Part shown: piece by piece, positions 35,197 to 43,001 of the stretch
Layout: every line of letters begins with the position of its first letter
Position numbering within the stretch: the first letter of the stretch is position 1
Source of the DNA: Magnetococcales bacterium
GTDB taxonomy: Bacteria > Pseudomonadota > Magnetococcia > Magnetococcales > JADFYX01
Assembly: GCA_015231305.1 (NCBI GenBank)
Contig: JADGBW010000002.1
Location: forward strand, 14,015 to 76,709
Length of the DNA stretch: 62,695 bases
Direction of reading: 5' to 3'
Translations under genes and position numbers: made by a program
The notes under the pieces: generated by a model
Database searches by the model: none
Told to the model about the DNA's origin: nothing
The model's input: only the letters and a program-made list of their open reading frames with translations

Positions 35197-36441
35197 ATGA
35201 AAAAATCTCTAATTCTCGGTGCTGCAGCTATGGCTGCTTTGGTTGCGGTTCCACAAGCTGATGCTGCTGATGTTAAAGTTGGTGGTTACTACATGATGCG
35301 TGCTGTTACTCAAGACACAACTCTTGCAGAAGATAGCACACTAGATGATACACAAGGTTGGTTCCAACGTGTTCAGCTAAATGTTGATGCAAAAATCAGC
35401 GACAAAACATCCGCTCACTTACATACTCGTATCTTAGGTAGCAGCGACACAATCGAGGGTGCTACTAAAGGTAACGCTCAAGATTCAGACGGTGCTATGG
35501 ATGTTAAGCGTGCATGGATGGAGACTGAGGTTTATGGCATTACAGTTAAAGCTGGTAACATGCCTCTTAACATCAATGACAAGCTACTTTTCAAAGATGA
35601 CGGCGGTTCCTACGGTACTATCCTATTGGCTAAGAACTTCGGTGGCGTAACTGCTGTTGCTCTTAATGTACGTGCTGATGAGGGTCTAACTACTGGTCTT
35701 AATGCTGACACTGATGACGCAAATGTATACGGTTTAAGCCTTGTTGGTAAAGCTGCTAATCTTAGCTATCAGTTGACTTGGGCACATTTGGACGTTGAAG
35801 AAGATTATTCAGCTGTACCAGACAGCACAAACAACTGGATTGCTTTGACAGTTGGTGCTGACATGGGCGGCATGAAACTAACTGGTACTGGTATCTACGA
35901 AACTGGTCACAACCAAGACGGCACAGTAACTGATACATTGGAAGATGGCGGTTTCATGGGTGCTCTTCGTGTAAAAGGTAAAACTGGCTTCGGCGGCTGG
36001 AATGCTTATGGTTTCTATGCAGCTGAGAGCTTCAACCATCCTGTAGAGACTTATACTTCTAGCCGTGTTAACCAAGGCTTCTCAAAAACTTGGTTCCAAG
36101 GCGGTCCTGGTGGAACAGTATTAATGGAGAGCTGGGCTACTGGTGACGGCGGTACAAGCAGCAAAAACAACCTACAAAACTTGATGGGTGTTGGTGCTGG
36201 TGCTACTGTTAAAGCTGGTTCTTGGTCAATTAAACCAGCTGTTGATTATGTTACAGTAATTGAAGATGCTGGTGTTAACTCTAAGAGTGCTTTTGGTGGA
36301 TCTCTCTACCTAACTACTGCTCTTGATAAAGGCGCTACTTTCAGCTTGGTTGGTATTTATGTAAAACCATCTGACGATTCAAACACAGTTGATTACGGTG
36401 CAATGCAAGCTCTACAAGCTGAATTCAAAGTTAAGTTCTAA
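35197..36441 (+). CDS. Outer-membrane porin
   Basis: 414 residues. Signal peptide MKKSLILGAAAMAALVAVPQADA, then alternating beta-strand sequence with many Gly, Thr and Asp and a terminal Phe (AEFKVKF), as in outer-membrane barrels recognised by BamA. The ALH/PorA-like middle (VKRAWMETEVYGITVKAG) recalls alginate/anion porins of marine proteobacteria. The gene uses GC-richer, regular codons (GGT, GCT, AAC), a strong SD and a strong terminator, suggesting that this is a major abundant porin. Specificity unknown. Confidence 0.85.
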   Translation: MKKSLILGAAAMAALVAVPQADAADVKVGGYYMMRAVTQDTTLAEDSTLDDTQGWFQRVQLNVDAKISDKTSAHLHTRILGSSDTIEGATKGNAQDSDGAMDVKRAWMETEVYGITVKAGNMPLNINDKLLFKDDGGSYGTILLAKNFGGVTAVALNVRADEGLTTGLNADTDDANVYGLSLVGKAANLSYQLTWAHLDVEEDYSAVPDSTNNWIALTVGADMGGMKLTGTGIYETGHNQDGTVTDTLEDGGFMGALRVKGKTGFGGWNAYGFYAAESFNHPVETYTSSRVNQGFSKTWFQGGPGGTVLMESWATGDGGTSSKNNLQNLMGVGAGATVKAGSWSIKPAVDYVTVIEDAGVNSKSAFGGSLYLTTALDKGATFSLVGIYVKPSDDSNTVDYGAMQALQAEFKVKF

Positions 36442-36486
36442 TTTTGAAAGAAAAAATTGATGATATAATCATCAAATGCAGCTCTT

Positions 36487-36524
36487 AAAAAGAGGGGTGG
36501 AGTTTTCCACCCCTCTTTTTTTTT
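36487..36524 (+). terminator. Intrinsic terminator of the porin gene
   Basis: Stem AAAAGAGGGGTGG / CCACCCCTCTTTT closing a short AGTTTT loop and followed by a T-run, starting about 45 bp after the porin stop. A textbook intrinsic terminator. Confidence 0.92.
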
Positions 36525-36594
36525 GTATTTCTGTTTGATATAAAATGGGCAAGGTAACTTTTAAACTAGTTTTAGCAGTTGGTTTGTCTGTCTT

Positions 36595-37131
36595 ATGAAT
36601 ATACCTAACAGCCTGTCATTAATTCGTCTATTATGTGCGCCACTGTTTTGTTGGTTGTTAATAAACAGACATTTCAACTTTGCTTTAGTATTGTTTCTTA
36701 TGGCTAGTTTAACTGATGCTGTAGATGGTTATATAGCAAAGCGGTTTAAGCAAGAGACTGAGTTGGGCCGTTATCTTGACCCACTAGCCGACAAGGTGTT
36801 GTTAATGGTGGGGGTTATAACTTTATCATTTATACAAATGCTGCCAGTGTGGATCACCTTGATAATAGTTAGCCGTGATATTGTTTTAATTGGTGGTGTT
36901 ATTCTCTCTAAAATGCTTGCAAAAGTGTATTTGGTTCGACCATTAATTATCAGCAAGGTTAATACTTTTTTTCAGATGCTGCTCATAATGCTGGTTTTAC
37001 TTCAAACCCAATTTATTGAATTAAGCCCTGCAGTTACATTGCAAATATGGTTAACCGCTCTCTCTACTATCGCATCACTATGGGCCTATATCTCTCGATG
37101 GTCTGTGCCAAATGGTGTTAACCTTCCATAA
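36595..37131 (+). CDS. pgsA: CDP-alcohol phosphatidyltransferase, PgsA-type
   Basis: 178 residues and about six TM helices. Contains the family motif DAVDGYIAKRFKQETELGRYLDPLADK (Asp-Gly-x2-Ala-x-Arg-...-Gly-x3-Asp-x3-Asp). It opens with IPNSLSLIRLLCAPLFCWLL as PgsA does, so phosphatidylglycerophosphate synthase is the best guess. A CDP-alcohol cardiolipin synthase of this family cannot be ruled out from sequence alone. Confidence 0.8.
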   Translation: MNIPNSLSLIRLLCAPLFCWLLINRHFNFALVLFLMASLTDAVDGYIAKRFKQETELGRYLDPLADKVLLMVGVITLSFIQMLPVWITLIIVSRDIVLIGGVILSKMLAKVYLVRPLIISKVNTFFQMLLIMLVLLQTQFIELSPAVTLQIWLTALSTIASLWAYISRWSVPNGVNLP

Positions 37132-37461
37132 TAATTCCAAATTTTGCATTAACTCCCACTTCATTGGTACATTTTAACCAACAATGTGACTTCTATATTC
37201 TCTCCAAAGATAAACTTTTCATAGTAAAATATTAAACAATTAACCGTAGTCGCAAGATAACCTCCGAAACTTTATGATACCTGACCATAAGCAAGTAAGC
37301 TTACTTCTATAAATTATGGGTAGTTTTAATTGAAACTCAATATTTTATTGTATCATTAATATCTGCCCAACTACTTAAACCACCTAAAAGAGATAATATA
37401 TTTTTAGTTAAACCTAATTTCTGTAATTTGGTATCTATTTTGCTTTTATTAAAGTTAGATA
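37132..37461. other. 330-bp intergenic region, no gene seen
   Basis: AT-rich. The only structure I see is the 14-bp palindrome AAGTAAGCTTACTT at 37293-37306. No convincing terminator, promoter or RNA gene. A faint resemblance of 37160-37200 to the interior of the MITE-like repeat is too weak to call. Confidence 0.4.
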
Positions 37462-37902
37462 ATGCAACTAAAACAGAGGTTTATGATTATGGAAAGTCAG
37501 GGTTTTGTATTTCATATTCAAGAAAAAGGGCAGAGTGGCTACGATTTTTTTTACCATCAAACTGACCCCCAAGAGTACTGTATAGGCCGTGATGTGAGAG
37601 ATACGAGTTTTTCTACTATTCAGGTTCAACTACAAGATAAAACTGTATCAAGGAATCACTGTCGTATATTTCTAAATCCAGATTCTAAATGGATGATTGA
37701 AGATTTAGATAGTAAAAATGGTACGTGGGTGCAAGAAAACTGCAATCTATCTAGTGAATATAAAAGGGTAGGAAAGCCAATAGTAATTACTGCAGATTCT
37801 GTCTTAAAAATAGGCGAAACTACAATTCGTCTAAGGTTGATGTCAAAAGTAGACAGAAGAAGTTTTAATGAAGATCGATACTATGAGCAAATTTCAGCTT
37901 AA
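37462..37902 (+). CDS. FHA-domain protein
   Basis: 146 residues with a forkhead-associated domain: CIGRDVRDTSF, the SRNHCR motif and DLDSKNGTWV. FHA domains bind phosphothreonine peptides, and here the domain fills most of the protein. ATG 37462 is used, though ATG 37486 (MESQGF follows) is an alternative. No Ser/Thr kinase is adjacent. It may report on the signalling of surface systems, but no partner is visible. Confidence 0.8.
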   Translation: MQLKQRFMIMESQGFVFHIQEKGQSGYDFFYHQTDPQEYCIGRDVRDTSFSTIQVQLQDKTVSRNHCRIFLNPDSKWMIEDLDSKNGTWVQENCNLSSEYKRVGKPIVITADSVLKIGETTIRLRLMSKVDRRSFNEDRYYEQISA

Positions 37903-37918
37903 TGACGATCTATTTTAA

Positions 37919-38078
37919 CCTAGAAACGGTATTTGAAAGTGCGTGCATAGTATAATTTATGGATTTATCTGGTGTATCAGTTGAAATCGTGGTCACATTG
38001 GTGCTAAGACTTTCTTCTGATATGCTAGGTGAGTCAATAAGTTGCCCTAGGTGTGCGCTTACAACTGCTATTTCTAGG
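37919..38078 (-). mobile_element. MITE-like repeat, copy 2 (160 bp)
   Basis: Reads CCTAGAAACGGTATTTG at one end and CAACTGCTATTTCTAGG at the other. The interior aligns with copy 3 (57812-57974) over its whole length when the minus strands are compared. The flanks TTTTAA and TTTAAT again look like a TTAA-type target. On the minus strand the frame shared with copy 3 (AVVxxHLxQxIDSP...TPxKxIxY...SR) is open but lacks a start codon. Confidence 0.7.
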
Positions 38079-38167
38079 TTTAATGTTAAACTAAATAAAT
38101 TTTTGCTCGAAAAAAAAACCTTATACCAAATATATACCGCAAACTATCGATTACAGGCTAAGTAACC

Positions 38168-38187
38168 ACCCAACTGCTAAATCTAGG
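38168..38187. repeat. Solo MITE-like end
   Basis: CCCAACTGCTAAATCTAGG matches the right end of the repeat in the same orientation as copy 2's right end, 90 bp away, just before the DedA-like gene. No matching left end is visible, so it is a remnant or part of the DedA leader. Confidence 0.45.
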
Positions 38188-38194
38188 ATAATTA

Positions 38195-38617
38195 ATGGAC
38201 TGGGGTTTAAGTACTCTTTTTACCAGCGCATTTTTAGCAGCAACTATTCTTCCTCTCTCATCAGAAGCGGTAATGTTGGGGCTGTTTTATTCTTATGAAT
38301 ATAATTTAGCACTTCTTTGGGGGGTGGCAACTGTAGGTAATGTTGCTGGTTCTATGGTTAATTGGTATTTGGGGCGATATTGCCTGCGATATAAGGGCCA
38401 TAAATGGTTTCCGGTTACTGATGAGCAGTTACAAAAAGCGCAAAATAGCTACCTAAAGTGGGGGCAATATACTCTGCTGCTGGCTTGGGTTCCTGTTATA
38501 GGAGATCCTCTAACCTTTGTTGCAGGTCTCTTTCGTACGCCATTTTATCTTTTTACCTTTTTAGTATTTGTAGGTAAAGGAGGGCGGTATCTGGTTTTTC
38601 TTTGGCTGTTGACTTGA
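38195..38617 (+). CDS. YqaA/DedA-family membrane protein
   Basis: 140 residues with the VTT/DedA-type core: SAFLAATILPLSSEAVM at the start, GNVAGSMVNWYLGRY, then a re-entrant helix with WVPVIGDPLTFVAGLFR. The short length is that of YqaA. DedA relatives act in undecaprenyl-phosphate or phospholipid translocation, consistent with nearby pgsA-like and polysaccharide genes. Precise substrate unknown. Confidence 0.82.
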   Translation: MDWGLSTLFTSAFLAATILPLSSEAVMLGLFYSYEYNLALLWGVATVGNVAGSMVNWYLGRYCLRYKGHKWFPVTDEQLQKAQNSYLKWGQYTLLLAWVPVIGDPLTFVAGLFRTPFYLFTFLVFVGKGGRYLVFLWLLT

Positions 38618-38911
38618 TATATAAATCATTTATTTATAAATATTTTAGTATCTCTCCCCATTCTTCTTATTTATTATTATCCAATATAGATCGCCTACAA
38701 CTATTAATACCTCAAAACCTGTAATAATGAGCTTTTTTACGAATGGATGGTTAAACCAAGATTATGTGAGTAAACTAGCTTTTACACCCATTAATTAATA
38801 AATAACTTTAAAAAGTTTGTATTTGGTTTGCCTACAGTTTTAAGATATTATTATCTATAATGCATAAAGCTTTATAGATAAATGCTCCTAGGTAACTGAG
38901 GCTATAAAATA

Positions 38912-39448
38912 ATGGGTGGACTTTTTACATGTAAATTTAGCAAAAGAATAGCTCTATTATGTTTTTTTATTTTTTTTGCTTATTCTCAACCAAATTATTT
39001 ACAGGCAGGATTTTTGCCAGCAAAACTTACAGAGAAAATTAATTCAATTACCAATGCAACCCCCGAAACTGTAACAATATTTATAAAACAGGCTGTAAGT
39101 GAAAACCCCCAATTGGTTACAGATATTACTGTAGCTGCAATAAATGTTGCTCCTAATTTTGCTGGAATAATTGTGGCTGCTGCAATAACTGTAGTACCTA
39201 TTGCTGCTGCAACAATAACTGCAGCAGCTATAGGGGTTGCTCCTTTTCAAGCTGGGGCAATAACCACAGCAGCCATTAGCGTTGCTCCTAATAAAACTGC
39301 TGAAATTCAGAGTGCTGCAATAACTGCTTTGCCAACAGCTTTAGATGGTATGGATATTACGGATGAAAATGATATTTTTAAAAATGGGGAAAGCCAAGAT
39401 GATGATATTTTTACTGTAACAGAATATCCAGACTCTAGCCCAGGTTAA
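38912..39448 (+). CDS. Secreted Ala/Val-rich repeat protein, unknown
   Basis: 178 residues. A signal peptide (residues 10-35) is followed by about five copies of an 18-residue helical motif like AAINVAPNFAGIIVA (AAI-VAP-x-A-x-I). The C-terminus is acidic (DITDENDIFKNGESQDDD). Repeats of this kind would form an amphipathic helical solenoid or a membrane-associated layer. No family recognised. It sits just before the EPS locus. Confidence 0.7.
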   Translation: MGGLFTCKFSKRIALLCFFIFFAYSQPNYLQAGFLPAKLTEKINSITNATPETVTIFIKQAVSENPQLVTDITVAAINVAPNFAGIIVAAAITVVPIAAATITAAAIGVAPFQAGAITTAAISVAPNKTAEIQSAAITALPTALDGMDITDENDIFKNGESQDDDIFTVTEYPDSSPG

Positions 39449-39510
39449 GACTAAATATTGGCATTTTCACCACCCGCAATCATTTACTTTATTTGGGTTA
39501 GTAGCAGGAC

Positions 39511-40020
39511 TTATTTTTTGCTGTCACTGTTTTGTTTAATAATTTTTAATGTTCTGCGTATGGGGTTATCGTTTGGTGCTGAAACAAAAGCATTTATGGC
39601 AGCTTTTCGCATCTCAAAGTCAAGCTCTTCTGCTCTATATTTAGCCAAAGCAAGCATGGCCCAGCCATAAGCCCAAGCTGGACGCAAATTAGTTATGTGG
39701 CGTAGGTAAGGTAGTGAATTTTTATTACGCTCTTTTTTTGTGGTAATAGTGGGTTTGGTTTTTGTCTGTAAAAGCGCAGCAATTTTAGTTAAGTTATGCG
39801 GGTTTTTCGGTTCTAGTTTTATAGCTTGGTGCAAACGTTGGTGGGCTTTTTGCCACTCTTTATAAGTTGGTGTTTTATTCTGCTTCTGCCAGCTTTTTAT
39901 CTGTAAAGTAGCATCAACTGCATATAGGCTTGCTGTGGCATTTTGTAGGGCTATTACTAACAAAAAAGATAAAAATAATATCGCCAAAATTGCAGAAGAT
40001 ATTTCTAACTTTCTGGCCAT
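39511..40020 (-). CDS. Membrane-anchored TPR-like protein of EPS locus (VpsP-like)
   Basis: 169 residues: an N-terminal TM (about 9-30), then a helical region with one TPR-like pair (WQKAHQRLHQAIKLEPKNPHN and LRPAWAYGWAMLALAKYR). Position after the Wza-like and O-antigen-ligase-like genes is that of VpsP in Vibrio EPS loci. The start codon directly adjoins the stop of the Wza-like gene. Role in polysaccharide export or assembly is inferred. Confidence 0.65.
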   Translation of the reverse strand: MARKLEISSAILAILFLSFLLVIALQNATASLYAVDATLQIKSWQKQNKTPTYKEWQKAHQRLHQAIKLEPKNPHNLTKIAALLQTKTKPTITTKKERNKNSLPYLRHITNLRPAWAYGWAMLALAKYRAEELDFEMRKAAINAFVSAPNDNPIRRTLKIIKQNSDSKK

Positions 40021-40611
40021 CTAAAAAAATCTTCTTTCTACGGTAACCACATCTCCTGGTTTGATGGCCACCTGTGAATTTGTGGGGTGTTGCTCTATTG
40101 CTGGGTTGTTTTCAGACTTAATATATATTTTATCATGGTTGGCTCTATCTGTAAGCCCTCCCACCATGCTTATAACTTTGTCCAATGTTAAGCCTGGGGA
40201 GTAGGGGTAACCACCAGGAATTTTCACTTCTCCTTTAACATAAAATTTCCGATACTCCACAATTGATACATTAACCCGTGGCTTAATAAGATAACCCCTA
40301 TTTAAAAGCTGAGTAGTGATAAAAACCTCAAGTTCTCCAACGGTCATATCCTGAACCTGAATAACCCCCAATAAGGGGTAAGAAATTGCAGTGGTAGCCC
40401 CAAGACGAGTTTTAATGCTTAAATCCTTTTCTCCAAAAACCGTAATAGCTAGCATATCACCAGCATTTAAACGATAGTCATTTTCAGCTGAGTACGCGCT
40501 ATTTTGTGTTGCAAAGTTAAGGATAAATACAAATAAAAATATGGCAAATATAAGTTTTTTTAAAATATATTTTATTAAAAAATTCATTGCACTATTATCC
40601 AAATTTGCCAT
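40021..40611 (-). CDS. Wza-type polysaccharide export protein
   Basis: 196 residues. A hydrophobic N-terminus (signal sequence, no clear lipobox Cys) is followed by the Poly_export motif YRLNAGDMLAITVFGEKDL and an SLBB domain (KFYVKGEVKIPGGYPYSPGLTLDKVISMVGGL). This is shorter than classical Wza (about 360 residues), as in Vibrio/Shewanella-type EPS loci. It forms the outer-membrane or periplasmic exit of the polymer. An alternative ATG lies at 40587. Confidence 0.87.
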   Translation of the reverse strand: MANLDNSAMNFLIKYILKKLIFAIFLFVFILNFATQNSAYSAENDYRLNAGDMLAITVFGEKDLSIKTRLGATTAISYPLLGVIQVQDMTVGELEVFITTQLLNRGYLIKPRVNVSIVEYRKFYVKGEVKIPGGYPYSPGLTLDKVISMVGGLTDRANHDKIYIKSENNPAIEQHPTNSQVAIKPGDVVTVERRFF

Positions 40612-40746
40612 TAATATAAGTTATAGGTAATAGTGTAGCCTAGGTTTACTACATAATTCGACTATAAATATAATTAAAATGGTGCTTTAATGTGTTGGTC
40701 TGTTTGATTAACTGTTATATTTTAGCTAAGTTACAGAATTTAACTG

Positions 40747-42189
40747 CTAATATATTACTTTCTTATTATGTTTTAAGACCATATTACCCATTAAAACACT
40801 CGGTAGGGCCAATAAAACCATGAATGTTGCTGCGTTGGCTGGCATGTGTAGGTTATAGTCGGTTGTGGCGTGTATTAACATGGCGGTAGTTGCCATTGTT
40901 ACGGTGAATGATAGCCCTTTTATTAGGGGGTCTTGGCTTTTTTGTTGTAGTTTTATTGCTGTTTTTAGGGATAACAATATTGGTATACCTAGAAGTAAAA
41001 AACCTACTATTCCTGTTTCACTTAAAAACTCTAGATAGTCGTTGTCGGCATGGCGGAAATGTTTTTTAGTTGTATGGCTTTTATAACGGGGGTAAATGGT
41101 TGAGAATGAACCCATGCCTGACCCCGTTATCCAGAAATCTTTTGATAAGTTTAATGTATCTTTTACCACTTGCACGCGAATTTCTTGGCTTATTTTTGTT
41201 GCCTCAATACGTTTAACTACCTTGTCTAACCCAACCCAAGAACCTATTAACAGTAGGTCTAATAATATAAAACTAAGCAAGATAATTGCTATTGTACTTT
41301 TCTGTTTTTTGTAGCTTTGCAGGGATATAAGGCCAGCAATAAAAAGGCCTATTATAAGAGATGCATTGCCCATGCGAGAGTGGCTTGTAATTATTGCGCT
41401 TACTATTGTTACTAGAAAAATACGCAGTGGAGTTTTGTAGCTAAATAATACCCTTAAAAATTTTATAATAAATTGCTTAAAATATCTTTTTTCTTTTTGT
41501 TCATTTAGCCCAGATAATATTAACCCTATACCAACTGCCATGGTCATTATTAAATAGTTAGCATAGTGGTTGGGGTTTATAAATGTACCACTTGCACTGC
41601 TGTGGCTGCTATTGCTTACAATTAAAGCAATACCAATTATAGACTGTAAAACTCCACTGCAAACCAGCACCCAGGCCAAAGTTTTTATGCGTTTTCGGCC
41701 CTCTACCAAAAGCAATGTCATTATAAATATTAAAAGATAAGCAACTCCTTTTAGCCACTCAGTAAAAGCAGCGTGGGAGTCTATGCTTGCAGGTAGCATG
41801 TTATATGTTTGCCATAGGCCAGCTTGTTGTTGAATAGCAGCAAGTTTGGGTGATAAAGCAGTGATGACCCCTAATGGTATAGGTAAAAATTGTATGGTGG
41901 CAATTAGTAGCCATAAAAACCAGCAGATAATAGCTGGTAAACTGTTTTTTACAGCTTGGTTTATTTGAAATTTGGCCAAGCAAAACCCTGTCAGCCAGGT
42001 AATGGCAATAATAAAAATCCATATCTCCATAATAGCCCACGCCCATGGCCTGTTACTGCCCAATGGAAGGGGTAGCCATAAGAGTAAGGCCAAAAACATT
42101 AAAAAAAGATATTTTGGCGATTTACTCCTACCGCAACTTTTTGTGGCAACTGCATTTTTTAATGTTTGTTGTAAATTTATGGAGTTCAT
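40747..42189 (-). CDS. O-antigen ligase / polymerase-like membrane protein
   Basis: 480 residues with about 12 TM helices and the Wzy_C-type loop: SGTFINPNHYANYLIM and RYKSHTTKKHFRHADNDYLEFLSETGIVG. This loop is typical of O-antigen ligases and EPS polymerases. It is first of a three-gene minus-strand unit with the Wza-like and VpsP-like genes. Confidence 0.85.
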   Translation of the reverse strand: MNSINLQQTLKNAVATKSCGRSKSPKYLFLMFLALLLWLPLPLGSNRPWAWAIMEIWIFIIAITWLTGFCLAKFQINQAVKNSLPAIICWFLWLLIATIQFLPIPLGVITALSPKLAAIQQQAGLWQTYNMLPASIDSHAAFTEWLKGVAYLLIFIMTLLLVEGRKRIKTLAWVLVCSGVLQSIIGIALIVSNSSHSSASGTFINPNHYANYLIMTMAVGIGLILSGLNEQKEKRYFKQFIIKFLRVLFSYKTPLRIFLVTIVSAIITSHSRMGNASLIIGLFIAGLISLQSYKKQKSTIAIILLSFILLDLLLIGSWVGLDKVVKRIEATKISQEIRVQVVKDTLNLSKDFWITGSGMGSFSTIYPRYKSHTTKKHFRHADNDYLEFLSETGIVGFLLLGIPILLSLKTAIKLQQKSQDPLIKGLSFTVTMATTAMLIHATTDYNLHMPANAATFMVLLALPSVLMGNMVLKHNKKVIY

Positions 42190-42416
42190 AGTTTTGTGTT
42201 TTATTGTTATTATTTAAAATTATAATCACGGTTAAACTAGTTGATATCAAAAGATAAAGCAAATATAAGTTTTGGATAAAAATGTTTTGAAAGTGCTATC
42301 TTGATAAGTTAAAAATTTCTTAAAGGTATGCAAAATAAAACATCAGGACTTGTAAAGTTGGGGTAGGTATTGGTAACTTCGTTGGTTATAATCGCAATAT
42401 CTAAAGAGGATGCGAA

Positions 42417-43001
42417 ATGATCCGACCCCGTTTGGAGAAATATGACAACCACACCTTTAATAGAGGTGCGCCAGCTTGGAAAGAAGCGTTGTGGATTGTT
42501 GTTCAGGCGTTGTTAGTAACTTCTCCAATTCCTGGTTCTTTCCATCGCCGTTTTTTGTTACGTCTTTTTGGGGCCAGCATAGCAGCCGGGGTAGTTATTA
42601 AACCGGGTGTTAGGGTTAAATTTCCGTGGTATTTAAAAGTTGGTAAACATAGTTGGTTGGGTGAATATTGTTGGATAGATAACCTAGCCAAAGTCTCAAT
42701 AGCCCAACACTGTTGTTTATCTCAAGGAACATATCTAGGTACTGGCAACCATGACTGGACAAGTGGTGGTTTTGAATTACAAATAAACCCTATAAATCTG
42801 CACGACTACTCTTGGTTGGCTGCTCAGTCTCGTGTGGGTCCGGGGGTTACTATAGGAGAGGGGGCGGTTTTAAGTTTTGCAAGTATGGCAACTGCAGACC
42901 TTGCCCCATGGACTATCTATAGTGGTGTACCCTGCCGATTTGTTAAAAAACGCAAAATGGTAAAGCAGGGCAGGGGGTTATTAGATGGAGCAAAATCTTG
43001 A
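42417..43001 (+). CDS. WcaF-like hexapeptide acetyltransferase
   Basis: 194 residues of the left-handed beta-helix acyltransferase family. LGEYCWIDNLAKVSIAQHCCLSQGTYLGTGNHDWT contains the catalytic His region of WcaF/WbbJ-type enzymes. It would O-acetylate a sugar of the polymer. AGAGGATG precedes the ATG by a few bases. First gene of the plus-strand EPS operon, and it overlaps the autokinase by 17 bases. Confidence 0.85.
   Translation: MIRPRLEKYDNHTFNRGAPAWKEALWIVVQALLVTSPIPGSFHRRFLLRLFGASIAAGVVIKPGVRVKFPWYLKVGKHSWLGEYCWIDNLAKVSIAQHCCLSQGTYLGTGNHDWTSGGFELQINPINLHDYSWLAAQSRVGPGVTIGEGAVLSFASMATADLAPWTIYSGVPCRFVKKRKMVKQGRGLLDGAKS

Noticed and set aside
37132-37461. Fourth MITE-like copy
   Set aside because: Only short blocks look similar and the conserved ends are absent.
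37959-38165. 68-codon plus-strand open frame
   Set aside because: Overlaps MITE-like copy 2 on the opposite sense, with no SD and no recognisable protein features.
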